From: an uncultured Desulfobacca sp.
GTDB lineage: Bacteria > Desulfobacterota > Desulfobaccia > Desulfobaccales > Desulfobaccaceae
Assembly (NCBI GenBank): GCA_937958145.1
Contig: CALGOE010000232.1
Span: 1-34,706, forward strand
Direction of reading: 5' to 3'
Length of the DNA: 34,706 nt
Under the pieces are notes generated by a model. The model did not search any database. It saw nothing but the letters and a program-made list of their open reading frames with translations, and was not told where the DNA came from. Positions 7,749 through 16,069 of this stretch are shown here, in pieces (the stretch's first letter is position 1; each line of letters starts with the position of its first letter). Position numbers and translations under genes: made by a program.

Positions 7749-9036
7749 GATCCTGTTGCAGCCGGGACCGCCGCCGGCCGACCTGGCGCGGCTTTCCTTT
7801 GATCATGTGGTGGGATTGCAACCCTCACCCCTGCCGGTAAAAATACACCACAATTTAGGTCTACTGGCGGGCGGCCGCACCGTCCTGCCGGAGCGGGTGT
7901 TGACGGCGCTGGTGGTGAGTCTGGGCGTCTGGGCCGCGGATAAGTTGGTCCCCCGGCGCCAGGCCGAGGATGCCTGGACCAGATATCTGGAGGTGTCGTG
8001 CCCGGCGCCGGCGTGGGGAGAGGCGCTCATGGGCCTGGCTGGTCTGCTGGATTTTCTCACCGGCGACATCTGGATGGTGCGAGCCCGGTCGGCCCGGCCC
8101 TGGCTGCCCATGGTCCTGCGGCCAGAAACGGCCTGGCAGCCGGACTGCGTCTGCCTTTTTTCCGGCGGTTTGGACTCCCTGACCGGGGCCATTGATCTTC
8201 TGGAAAGCGGCCGCCGGGTCCTCCTGGTCAGCCACTACGATTTCGGCCAACTGGCCAGCTGCCAGAATTATCTGACGGAGGCCCTGAAGCAGGCCTATGG
8301 TCCGGACCGGGTCCGACGCTGGGGGTTTCGAATCCAGTTTGAAGCGCCGGAATTGAGTCTGCGCAGCCGGTCGCTGTTATTCCTGACCCTGGGCGTGGCG
8401 GCCGCCTCGGTCTGGGAGGAGCCTGTGCCGGTAATTGTCCCGGAAAACGGCTGGATCAGCCTCAACCCACCCCTGACCGGCAACCGTCTGGGGAGCTACA
8501 GCACCCGCACCACACACCCTTATTTTCTCACCGGCCTGCGGCAGTGGCTGGCCAGCCTCGGTATGGGGCTCAGCATTGAGAATCCCTATCAGTATCTTAC
8601 CAAAGGGGAGGTGCTGCGGGGCTGCCGACGGCAATCCCTGCTGCGGCAGTTGGTGCCCTTTACCCTTTCCTGCGCCCATCCGGTGGCTTCCCGGTGGCTC
8701 AAAGGCCGGCAGGGGAATTGCGGCTACTGTTATCCCTGCCTGATCCGGCGGGCGGCCTTAGAGGCCGTGGGCTGGGATAACGGCGGGGAGTATCTGGTGG
8801 ATGTGCGCCAGGAGCCGAAAGTTTTGGCCAGCCGGACCAAGGGGGCCGATCTGCGGAGCCTCCTCTACCTCCTGGAGACCGGGCGGGATGGTGCGGCGCT
8901 CCACCGTCTCCTGTGGCAGACCGGGCCCCTGCCGGTTCCCGCAGCAGCGCAACGGGGTTTATTGGCGGTGCTGCGGCGGGGGTTGGAGGAGATCACTGCT
9001 TGGTGGGGAAGCGGGAAAATGTGCGCCGGGCGGTGA
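7738..9036 (+). CDS. qatC: QueC-like PP-loop protein, QatC-like
   Basis: A 432-residue protein with an ATP-pyrophosphatase PP-loop, FSGGLDS (SGGLDS at 142-147), and a QueC-type zinc site made of C312, C328, C331 and C334 (the last three in CGYCYPC). Between them lies VPENGWISLNPPLTGNRLGSYSTRTTHPYFL-type sequence, which marks the QueC-like group. Normal QueC (7-cyano-7-deazaguanine synthase) is only about 220-240 residues; here an extra ~130-residue N-terminal and ~90-residue C-terminal region are added, as in QatC. Its start codon lies inside the end of the QatB-like gene, giving translational coupling. Known family chemistry is ATP-dependent activation of a carboxy-deazaguanine. No qatA ATPase or adjacent qatD nuclease is present. 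It ends 8 bp from the convergent rnhA. Confidence 0.75.
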   Translation: MAVKILLQPGPPPADLARLSFDHVVGLQPSPLPVKIHHNLGLLAGGRTVLPERVLTALVVSLGVWAADKLVPRRQAEDAWTRYLEVSCPAPAWGEALMGLAGLLDFLTGDIWMVRARSARPWLPMVLRPETAWQPDCVCLFSGGLDSLTGAIDLLESGRRVLLVSHYDFGQLASCQNYLTEALKQAYGPDRVRRWGFRIQFEAPELSLRSRSLLFLTLGVAAASVWEEPVPVIVPENGWISLNPPLTGNRLGSYSTRTTHPYFLTGLRQWLASLGMGLSIENPYQYLTKGEVLRGCRRQSLLRQLVPFTLSCAHPVASRWLKGRQGNCGYCYPCLIRRAALEAVGWDNGGEYLVDVRQEPKVLASRTKGADLRSLLYLLETGRDGAALHRLLWQTGPLPVPAAAQRGLLAVLRRGLEEITAWWGSGKMCAGR

Positions 9037-9044
9037 GAATCGGC

Positions 9045-9587
9045 CTACTTGCGGCCGCTGGCGCGATAAAAAAGGCGATCTTTCTGGGCCTCGTAACCAC
9101 GATCCGGCGGCAGGTCCGAGGCCTGGGCGGCTTGGGTGGCCAGCGCATCGCACCGCTCGTTCTCACCATGGCCATTATGGCCCCGGAGCCAATGGAAATG
9201 CACCTGGTGGCGATTGCACAACTCCAGCAACTTTTCCCAGAGATCGGGATTTTTGGCCTTCTCGGTTTTGGACCGCATCCAGCCCTGGGCCCGCCACCGT
9301 CTGACCCAGCTTTTGGTCATGGCGTGGACGAGGTACTGGGAATCGCTGTAAAGGTCCACCCGGCAGGGGGTTTTGAGGGCGCTCAAGGCGGCGATGGCGG
9401 CCATGATCTCCATGCGGTTGTTGGTGGTGAGGCGAAAGCCGCCGGAAAGCTCCTTGCGATGGTCGCCGTAAAGCAAAACGGCACCATAGCCGCCCGGCCC
9501 CGGGTTGCCCAAACAGGCGCCGTCGGTAAATATGGTGACGTGTTTCAGGGTTCGACCTTGCTGAGCCGGTGGGGATGAATCTGCCAT
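9045..9587 (-). CDS. rnhA: Ribonuclease HI
   Basis: A 180-residue ribonuclease HI that cleaves the RNA strand of RNA-DNA hybrids. The catalytic acidic residues are all visible in order: Asp in [14 protein letters not shown], Glu in NNRMEIMAA, Asp in YSDSQYL and Asp in NERCDALA. The [12 protein letters not shown]-type basic handle region and HWLRGHNGH are also present. I place the start at the ATG at 9587; the track begins at a TTG two codons earlier. A short acidic N-terminal tail ([16 protein letters not shown]) precedes the core. A TATAAT lies upstream at 9727-9732 on this strand. It converges with the QueC-like gene. Confidence 0.95.
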   Translation of the reverse strand: MADSSPPAQQGRTLKHVTIFTDGACLGNPGPGGYGAVLLYGDHRKELSGGFRLTTNNRMEIMAAIAALSALKTPCRVDLYSDSQYLVHAMTKSWVRRWRAQGWMRSKTEKAKNPDLWEKLLELCNRHQVHFHWLRGHNGHGENERCDALATQAAQASDLPPDRGYEAQKDRLFYRASGRK

Positions 9588-9726
9588 GGTCAACGATGAG
9601 CCCGCAGGAGAGGAGCTGCGGCCGAATCCAGGCGGTTATCAATCATTTTGCGCCCCGGTTGCAATCAACCCAGTCTGCCAGCCACGAATGGAGCAATATT
9701 TTTCTGCCCTGTTCCCGGATAGCGAC

Positions 9727-9755
9727 ATTATACCCGGATTTCTCCCCGCCAGAAA
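9727..9755 (-). promoter_or_regulatory. Possible promoter for rnhA
   Basis: A perfect TATAAT reads on the minus strand at 9732-9727. The -35 region, 17-18 bases upstream, is TTCTGG or TTTCTG, a poor match to TTGACA. It sits just downstream of the terminator of the large minus-strand operon, which is where an rnhA promoter would be expected. The leader would be about 130 bases. Confidence 0.35.
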
Positions 9756-9778
9756 GAAGGGCCGGCAGCGCCGGCCCT
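9752..9778 (-). terminator. Hairpin terminator of the sulfur/Mo operon
   Basis: On the minus strand AGGGCCGGC-GCT-GCCGGCCCT forms a perfect 9-bp stem with a 3-base loop, followed by TCTTTCT. It begins 22 bases after the stop of the fusion gene at 9800. The T-rich tail is imperfect, but position and stem strength support an intrinsic terminator. Confidence 0.7.
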
Positions 9779-9799
9779 GAAAGTTGTGGCCGCAGCAGT

Positions 9800-12700
9800 T
9801 TACAAGTGGGCAAATTTTTCGGCCCGGACGCTGCGGGCGCATTTTGGACAGAGGCGGCGGAGCACATGTTTCCCGATCTGGCCGTCGCTGCGGTTGGTGA
9901 CATAGCTGAGGAACCGGGCCGGCACGAAAGGTTCGCCGCAGGCGGAGCATTTGGCTGTTTCCAAGTGATTCAAGACGGTGCCGCAGAGCCGGACTTCCCG
10001 GAAATTCTGGGCCTCCACGTAATCTATGGCCTGGGTCGGGCAGGCCAGGGCGCAGGCGCCGCAGGCGATGCACCGCTCCTGGACCCGCTGATAGTCGGTA
10101 AGGACCCGCTCCGTGGTGGTGATCTGGGAGAATTTCAGGGCGTAAACGTGCATCTGATCCCGGCAGACCCGCTCGCAGGTGCTGCAGCGGATGCAGACAT
10201 CGCAACGCAGACAGCGTTGGGCCTCGCGGCGGGCCTCCTCTTCGCTGTAACTCAGCTCCACCGGTTCAAACGTAGTGGTACGTTTGGCAATATCCAACAT
10301 GGGCACGGGATGCCGATGGTTATTGATCTTTTCGCTGGCCGGGATGTTCTGGAAAGGCACCTTGCGGCGCTTTTGGAAGCGCACCATGGGGGCTGGTCCG
10401 GGCCGCTGGAAAAGGAAATGGTCAATCTCCACGGCCGCCTGTTTGCCCATGGCAATGGCTTCCACCACGGTGGCCGGCCCCGTCACGGCATCGCCGCCGG
10501 CAAAGATATCCGGCACGGAGGTCCGGCAGGTGCCGGTATCGGTGACGATGGTGCACCAGGGAGTGGTGTGGACAGGCGGTACCGGAAAGGCGCAGAAATC
10601 GGGCTGTTGGCCGATGGCGGTGATGATGGCCCCGGCCTCAATGCGGTAATTGCTGTCGGGGATGGGGATCGGCCGGCGCCGGCCGCTGGCATCGGGGCGG
10701 CCCAGTTCAGCCTGGAGGCACTCCAGATACTCCACTTTGCCGTTGCCGCCGATGCGGATGGGCACGGTCAAAAAGTGGATCTGCACGCCTTCTTCCAGGG
10801 CCTGGGTCACTTCTTCGGGATGGGCCGGCATCTCAGCCCGGGTGCGGCGGTAGGAAACATGGACTTCCTGGCAGCCCAGGCGGATGCAGGTCCGGGCCGC
10901 ATCCATGGCGGCGTTGCCGCCGCCGATGATGACCACCTTGTCCGCAGGTTTTTTCTTTTCACCCAGATAGATGTTCCGGAGGAAATTGATAACATCATAA
11001 ACCTGGGGATAGTCATTCTCGCCTTCAATCTTGAGCTTGTAACCCAGGTGGGCGCCGATGCCCATGAAAAAGGCACCGTAGCCCTGGGCCCGCAGGTCGT
11101 CCAGGGTAACATCCTGGCCCACGGTGACGCCAGTGCGGATCTCCACCCCCAGGGAGGTGATCATCTCCACCTCCCGGGCCACCACCCGGCGGGCCAGGCG
11201 GTAATCGGGAATGGCCGCGACGAGCAGACCGCCCGGGATCTGGGCCTGTTCAAAGACCGTGACCTGGTGGCCTTTGAGGGCCAGAAAATAGGCGCAACTC
11301 AGACCGGCCGGACCGGAGCCGATCACCGCCACCTTTTTGCCGGTGGCCTGTTTGGCCGGAGGCGGTTGAAACTTCCCGTGTTGATCCACCCATTCGGCGG
11401 CGAAAGCCTTCAGGTAGCGGATATTGATGGGCTCATCCAGGTTGGCCCGGACGCAGGCCCGTTCGCAGGGATGGGGGCAGACCAGGCCGCAGACCCAGGG
11501 GAAGGGGTTGTCTTCCCGCATGACCTCCCAGGCCTCCTGGTGATTCCCCTGGGCAATGAGGGCCAGAAAGCTGGGAATGTCGATGCCGGCCGGACAGGCC
11601 AGATGACAGGGGGCCGACAACAGTTTGGGGCAGACATGGGCGTCACAGTAATGATTTTCAATGTGATGCTGGAATTCGTGGCCGAAATAGTGAAGGGCGG
11701 TGAGGATGGGATTCACGGCCAGACGGCTGAGCTGGCAGGAACCCTTCTGCTGGATCTCCTCGCAATCCACCTGAAGTTGGGCCAAAGTATCGTAGGTTGC
11801 AGTGCCATCCGTGATTCTGTCCAAAGACTCTTTGATCCGGAGTAGCCCCTGATGGCAATCGGGGCACTGACCGCCGGGCTGGTCCAGGACGAACGTCAGC
11901 AGATCCCTGGTCAGGGCCACGACGCAATCGTGATCATCCAGGGCCCGGATATGGCCGACGGCCAAGCCGCCGCCCAACTCCCGGAGGGTTTCGTGATTCA
12001 ACGGGATGCTGAGCATATTTTTGGGAAAGATGCCTCCCAACGGCCCGCCGATGAGGAAACCCTTGGGTTTGCGGCCATGCCGCCAGCCGCCGCCGATGCC
12101 GTTGAGGATATCCCCCAAAGTGGCGTTCAGGGGCACTTCGACAAAACCGGGCCGTTCCACGGCCCCGTTTAAGTGAAAAAGCATGGTCCCCGGCGCACAT
12201 TCAAACCCTTGACTGCGGAACCAGGCCACCGGCTGTTGGGCAATGAAGGGCAACGTGGCGATGGCCAGAAGGCTGTGCACCAAAAATTGCGGGGAGGGAT
12301 TCTTTTTCCAAAAGCCGGGGGGCAGGAGGCCGGAGAGGTAGCGGCGAAACAGATCCTCGTCTTCAATGAGGAAACGGCCCTTGCCACTGATGATATGGAT
12401 ATCGGGCAAAGGTTCCTTGGCCGGCCAGAGCCGGGAGTCCTGGAAGGCTTGCCAGGCTCTTCGCAGGCGTTCCAAGGCCAACGTCGCCTCTTCGGGGAGA
12501 TAGATGATAACGGTCCTGGCCTTCAGGGTTTGGGCTGCCAGCAACACCCCCTCCAGGACCTGATGGGGAATGCCTTCAACGATATACATGGCCGGGGAGG
12601 CGGACAACAAGGGCGGCGCGCCGTTCAGGGCTAGGATGGGCTGGCGTTTTTCCACCCGCCATTCGCACCACAGGGGCCCGAGGGCGACGGTGGTCATGCG

Positions 12701-13198
12701 GTTCACTTCCCGAAAACCTGCGGCCACGACCTTTTGCAGAAAGGAATCAAACCCCTGGCTAAAAAAGGTGCGCAACCCTTTGTAGCCGTCGTAATCCTGG
12801 TATTCTTCCCAGGACAACGGATCGATCTTGCCCACCAACTCGGAGATATAGGGTTTTTGCGGTTCGCTGAAATCCTGGTAGTCTTTGCCTACCAGCCACT
12901 GGCGCAAGGGACGCCGCTCATCGATATGGCTCTGGAGGATGCGGGGGACCATATCCGGGGTCAAGAGCTCATAGAGGTTGACGCCCAGCTCATCCCGGAT
13001 TTCCACCACCACATCTTTGCCTTCAATTCCCCGCCAGCCCACCAGACGGACCTCCACCGGTCCCAATTCATCTAAAGAACGTTCTTTGATGACCGCCAGA
13101 AAGGCTTCCCGAACGGCTTCGGCCGCGGCAATATCTGCGCCCGGGAAGGTGGAGATATTGATCTGCAGCAGCGGCTTGGCATTTGCTTGGGCTATCAT
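9800..13198 (-). CDS. NuoF-like/GltD-like/ferredoxin fusion oxidoreductase subunit
   Basis: A 1132-residue cytoplasmic fusion. Residues 1-95 resemble a NuoE/thioredoxin-type domain but contain no Cys. Residues 115-515 follow the NuoF layout (IDPLSWEEYQDYDGYKGL, IPHQVLEGVLLAA, an SLBB domain near 330-395, then the cluster region), yet the FMN motif GRGGAGFP is replaced by EVNRMTTVALGP, the NADEGEPG-type motif is absent, and only three cluster Cys remain (C445, C448, C488). Residues 515-935 are an intact GltD/NfnB-like module: N-terminal Fe-S Cys, FAD motif VIGSGPAGLSCAY near 625, and NAD(P) motif VVIIGGGNAAMDAAR near 755. Ferredoxin motifs CLRCDVCIRC and CIACGACALACP lie at 997-1053, and a zinc-ribbon-like pair (CSAC, CPKC) ends the protein. 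Start: AAGGAGAAGAAG precedes the ATG. Probably the NAD(P)H- or ferredoxin-linked electron-input subunit of the molybdoenzyme. Confidence 0.85.
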   Translation of the reverse strand: MIAQANAKPLLQINISTFPGADIAAAEAVREAFLAVIKERSLDELGPVEVRLVGWRGIEGKDVVVEIRDELGVNLYELLTPDMVPRILQSHIDERRPLRQWLVGKDYQDFSEPQKPYISELVGKIDPLSWEEYQDYDGYKGLRTFFSQGFDSFLQKVVAAGFREVNRMTTVALGPLWCEWRVEKRQPILALNGAPPLLSASPAMYIVEGIPHQVLEGVLLAAQTLKARTVIIYLPEEATLALERLRRAWQAFQDSRLWPAKEPLPDIHIISGKGRFLIEDEDLFRRYLSGLLPPGFWKKNPSPQFLVHSLLAIATLPFIAQQPVAWFRSQGFECAPGTMLFHLNGAVERPGFVEVPLNATLGDILNGIGGGWRHGRKPKGFLIGGPLGGIFPKNMLSIPLNHETLRELGGGLAVGHIRALDDHDCVVALTRDLLTFVLDQPGGQCPDCHQGLLRIKESLDRITDGTATYDTLAQLQVDCEEIQQKGSCQLSRLAVNPILTALHYFGHEFQHHIENHYCDAHVCPKLLSAPCHLACPAGIDIPSFLALIAQGNHQEAWEVMREDNPFPWVCGLVCPHPCERACVRANLDEPINIRYLKAFAAEWVDQHGKFQPPPAKQATGKKVAVIGSGPAGLSCAYFLALKGHQVTVFEQAQIPGGLLVAAIPDYRLARRVVAREVEMITSLGVEIRTGVTVGQDVTLDDLRAQGYGAFFMGIGAHLGYKLKIEGENDYPQVYDVINFLRNIYLGEKKKPADKVVIIGGGNAAMDAARTCIRLGCQEVHVSYRRTRAEMPAHPEEVTQALEEGVQIHFLTVPIRIGGNGKVEYLECLQAELGRPDASGRRRPIPIPDSNYRIEAGAIITAIGQQPDFCAFPVPPVHTTPWCTIVTDTGTCRTSVPDIFAGGDAVTGPATVVEAIAMGKQAAVEIDHFLFQRPGPAPMVRFQKRRKVPFQNIPASEKINNHRHPVPMLDIAKRTTTFEPVELSYSEEEARREAQRCLRCDVCIRCSTCERVCRDQMHVYALKFSQITTTERVLTDYQRVQERCIACGACALACPTQAIDYVEAQNFREVRLCGTVLNHLETAKCSACGEPFVPARFLSYVTNRSDGQIGKHVLRRLCPKCARSVRAEKFAHL

Positions 13199-13360
13199 GA
13201 AACTTCTTCTCCTTGGGTCCGGCCGGTGTTACGGTTGGCCGGCGACCCGTCTGTCAGAGTCAAAAACGGCGTTACCAGGTGCTCTGTCGGCAAGCCCCTG
13301 AGGCCGCTGAATTGACCGGCGGCAGGCAATAACTGCTTCCGGGCGTGGCCGGCCGCGAGG

Positions 13361-13885
13361 TTACCGGGCACTGACCACGACATCCAGCTCGAACGCCACT
13401 TTTTCAGCGATTTTCTGCCGTCGCTCCGGTTCCAGATCAGCGATGCGGCCAAATTTCAGGCAATGGGTGACGCATTTGCTGACGCAGGCCGGCTGCAGAC
13501 CCTGATCCAGTCGATCCATGCAATAATCACATTTTACCACTCGGTTGGTTTGCGGGTTCCATTGCGGCGCCCCCCAGGGACAGGCACTGATGCAGCTTTT
13601 GCAGCCGACGCAGAGGGATTGATCCACATAGACGATCTGATCCTTGGGGCGCACCCGCATGGCCCCGGTGGGGCAGACGGGAACGCACCAGGGTTCGCTG
13701 CAATGGAAACAGGGCATAAAGACAAAGGCCAACTTGGGCCGACCGTTCACTATTTTGGGGCCCACTGGTATGATCTGCCCCAGGCGGGGGCCCACCGGCA
13801 GGTTTTTATTCGATTTGCAGTGGACTTCACAGCTGTAACAACCGATACATTGACCGAGATCCTGCAGAAGATAGTATTGACTCAT
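13361..13885 (-). CDS. Four-cluster [4Fe-4S] electron-transfer subunit
   Basis: A 174-residue ferredoxin-type subunit of the DmsB/PhsB/PsrB/HybA family. Four cluster motifs are visible in order: CIGCYSCEVHC, CFHCSEPWCVPVCP, CVGCKSCISACP and CDYCMDR with ACVSKC. Sixteen ligand Cys plus at least one extra can be counted. There is no signal peptide, in keeping with a cytoplasmic complex. GGAAGAG precedes the ATG, 15 bp after the stop of the molybdoenzyme gene. It should relay electrons between the molybdopterin subunit upstream and the fusion subunit downstream. The 162-bp gap to the fusion gene holds no ORF I would support. Confidence 0.92.
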   Translation of the reverse strand: MSQYYLLQDLGQCIGCYSCEVHCKSNKNLPVGPRLGQIIPVGPKIVNGRPKLAFVFMPCFHCSEPWCVPVCPTGAMRVRPKDQIVYVDQSLCVGCKSCISACPWGAPQWNPQTNRVVKCDYCMDRLDQGLQPACVSKCVTHCLKFGRIADLEPERRQKIAEKVAFELDVVVSAR

Positions 13886-13900
13886 GGTTTCTCTTCCCAG

Positions 13901-16000
13901 TTAAGCTAAAGGCCGGACCTGCACGAGGGTATGGTCATAGGCCGGGCTGCCGCCCACCATGTCAGAGATATTTTCCTGCAAGGCCGAATCATCAGCACCC
14001 TTGCGATAAACCCGGGTCTGAGCCGGGACCGTCTTGCCGAAGCCGTGCAGCATAAACACCGCTTCGGGATGGATGAAATCCGTCACCTTGGCCCGCAGGC
14101 GGCCAGAGCCGACGGCCGATTTGACCTCCACCAGGTCGCCGGGTTTGATGCCAAGTTTCTGGGCCTGGGCGGTATTGATCCATAATTCGTTTTCCGGGCA
14201 GACCTCGTTGAGATAGAGGTTGTTTTGGGTGGAAACGTGGGTATGGGTGGCGGTGCGGCCGACCAGGAGCCGGAACTGGCCCGGCGGCGGCGCCGGCAAT
14301 GGCTCATACGGAATGAAGGAGGGGAAACCGGCGTTCTCCATCAGGGCGCTGGTAATTTCAAATTTGCCGGAGGGGGTGTTGAATTTAATGCCCTTTTCCC
14401 GGTCCCACCAGATGGGCTCCTCGGCCAGGGTAACAAACCCCTTTTTGTCGAAATCGCTGAGTTTGACGCCTACCGGGGCCAACTGGAAATTCCAGATATC
14501 CTCGATGGTTTCATAGGGGAAATAATGGCCGATATCCAGGCGCCGGGCCAATTCTTTCAGGATCCACCAGCCCGGTTTGGTATCGTAGCGGGGAGAGACT
14601 GCGGGTTGGCGCCGATAGAGCTGCGGTTTCAGACCCGAAACGACCTGGATGGAGTCGCCCCGCTCCAGGTACGTGGACTCGGGGAGGATGACATCGGACA
14701 TCCAGGCGATTTCGCTGAAATTAATGTCAATGGCCACGATCAGGTCCAATTTTTCCAGGGCCCGCCGGGTATTATTGCTGTCGGCAATGGACTGCAGCGG
14801 TTCAAAGCGATTGATGAATAAGGCTTTGATGGGATAGGGGTCTTCGTGCAGGATGGCATGGGCCAACATTTGGGGGTTGCCGTGGGAGGCATCGGCAATG
14901 GGGAAGCGGCTGCCGCCGCTGCCGTCGAACCGGGGCACGGTAATTTTGGGGAAGTCCTGGTCCACGTATTTGCCCACGTCTTGGCGGCCCACAGCTTTAA
15001 GCCCCTTTTTGAAGAACAGGCCGCCGGGGGCCTCCAGACTGCCCATCAGGGCATTCAGGATGAGGATGGAGCGACGCAGATAGATTTCGTTGGGGTGATG
15101 GGCGCCGCGGTAGCCGAAATGGAAGATGACCGCAGGCTTGACCGCGCTTGCTTCCCGGGCTAACTCGATAATTTCTTTGGCCGGGATGCCGGTTTCCTTT
15201 TCGGCCCACTCGGGCGTGTACGATTTGACAAATTCTTTCAGGGCCGCCAATTCCTGGCGATGATCCTTGATCCAGCGGACCGCAAAGGCCATATCCAAGA
15301 GTTCTTCATTGAGAATGACGTTGATGAGGGCGTAGTTCAGGGCCAGATCGGTGCCCGGGCGGATCTGCCAGTAGCGGTCGGCTTTGGAGGCCGTCACGGT
15401 ATAGCGGGGATCAATGTAAGTGATCTTGGCGCCCTTGCTCCGGGCCTTCATCAGGTTATTGATGGCTTTGATTTCCAGGGATTCGAAGATATTGCGGCCG
15501 TAGAGGATAATATGTTTGGTGTTGCCGTAATCGATGCCGATCTGGGGATCAACGTAACCGGTGAGACTGCGGCAGGCGGTATTAACGGAACCTTTACAGA
15601 GGGCGTCATGGGTAAAGTGGTTGGGCGAACCCAGGGCCTTCATGAAGGTTTTGCTGATATGGGTATTGAGATTGGTACGCTCGCCGAAGACCACGCTTTG
15701 GGGCCCGTATTGGGCGACAACGGCCTTGAGCTTGTCGGCCACGTAATCCAGGGCTTCGTCCCAGGAAGCCTGCCGCCACTGACCGGCACCCCGATCGCCG
15801 GTGCGGATCATGGGATGCTGAGGCCGTTCCGTGTCGTGCAACAAGGCCAGCCCCGCCGAACCTTTGGCACACAGGGCGCCGTCAATACCTGGCACGTGGG
15901 GGTTGCCCTCGATCCAGGTGACGTCATCATTGTCCACCAGAACGCGAATGGGACAGCGCACCGTGCACATGAAACAGATGCTGTAGACTTCTTGCGTCAT
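13901..16000 (-). CDS. Molybdopterin oxidoreductase, Phs/Psr-like, no Tat signal
   Basis: A 699-residue catalytic subunit of the DMSO-reductase superfamily, binding a molybdopterin-guanine dinucleotide cofactor and one [4Fe-4S] cluster. Cluster Cys are C9, C12, C16 and C44 (ICFMCTVRC, GALCAKG). The likely metal ligand is C135 in HDALCKGS, which would place it with Cys-ligated thiosulfate/polysulfide reductases (PhsA/PsrA) and related sulfur enzymes. Other superfamily phrases are YIDPRYTVTASKADRYWQIRPGTD-type sequence, LPESTYLERGDS and the C-terminal molydop-binding domain near 590-699. The cluster lies at the extreme N-terminus and an in-frame stop lies just upstream, so there is no Tat leader: the enzyme should be cytoplasmic. 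Substrate cannot be read from sequence; a sulfur compound is inferred from neighbours. Confidence 0.88.
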   Translation of the reverse strand: MTQEVYSICFMCTVRCPIRVLVDNDDVTWIEGNPHVPGIDGALCAKGSAGLALLHDTERPQHPMIRTGDRGAGQWRQASWDEALDYVADKLKAVVAQYGPQSVVFGERTNLNTHISKTFMKALGSPNHFTHDALCKGSVNTACRSLTGYVDPQIGIDYGNTKHIILYGRNIFESLEIKAINNLMKARSKGAKITYIDPRYTVTASKADRYWQIRPGTDLALNYALINVILNEELLDMAFAVRWIKDHRQELAALKEFVKSYTPEWAEKETGIPAKEIIELAREASAVKPAVIFHFGYRGAHHPNEIYLRRSILILNALMGSLEAPGGLFFKKGLKAVGRQDVGKYVDQDFPKITVPRFDGSGGSRFPIADASHGNPQMLAHAILHEDPYPIKALFINRFEPLQSIADSNNTRRALEKLDLIVAIDINFSEIAWMSDVILPESTYLERGDSIQVVSGLKPQLYRRQPAVSPRYDTKPGWWILKELARRLDIGHYFPYETIEDIWNFQLAPVGVKLSDFDKKGFVTLAEEPIWWDREKGIKFNTPSGKFEITSALMENAGFPSFIPYEPLPAPPPGQFRLLVGRTATHTHVSTQNNLYLNEVCPENELWINTAQAQKLGIKPGDLVEVKSAVGSGRLRAKVTDFIHPEAVFMLHGFGKTVPAQTRVYRKGADDSALQENISDMVGGSPAYDHTLVQVRPLA

Positions 16001-16069
16001 GTTTGTCCTCTTGCAAAAGAATCACTCCCGCCGCCGGCCAACTTGGCCATGCCCAGCAGCAACTGCGGT

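Noticed and set aside
9569-11845. 758-residue plus-strand ORF opposite the NuoF-GltD fusion
   Set aside because: It is antisense to a gene with clear FAD, NAD(P) and ferredoxin motifs; the protein is Gly/Ala/His-rich with no domain. It is a high-GC shadow.
16036-16048. GGCCAA-C-TTGGCC dyad before the molybdoenzyme gene
   Set aside because: The 1-base loop cannot form a stable RNA hairpin and the length is short enough for chance in this composition.
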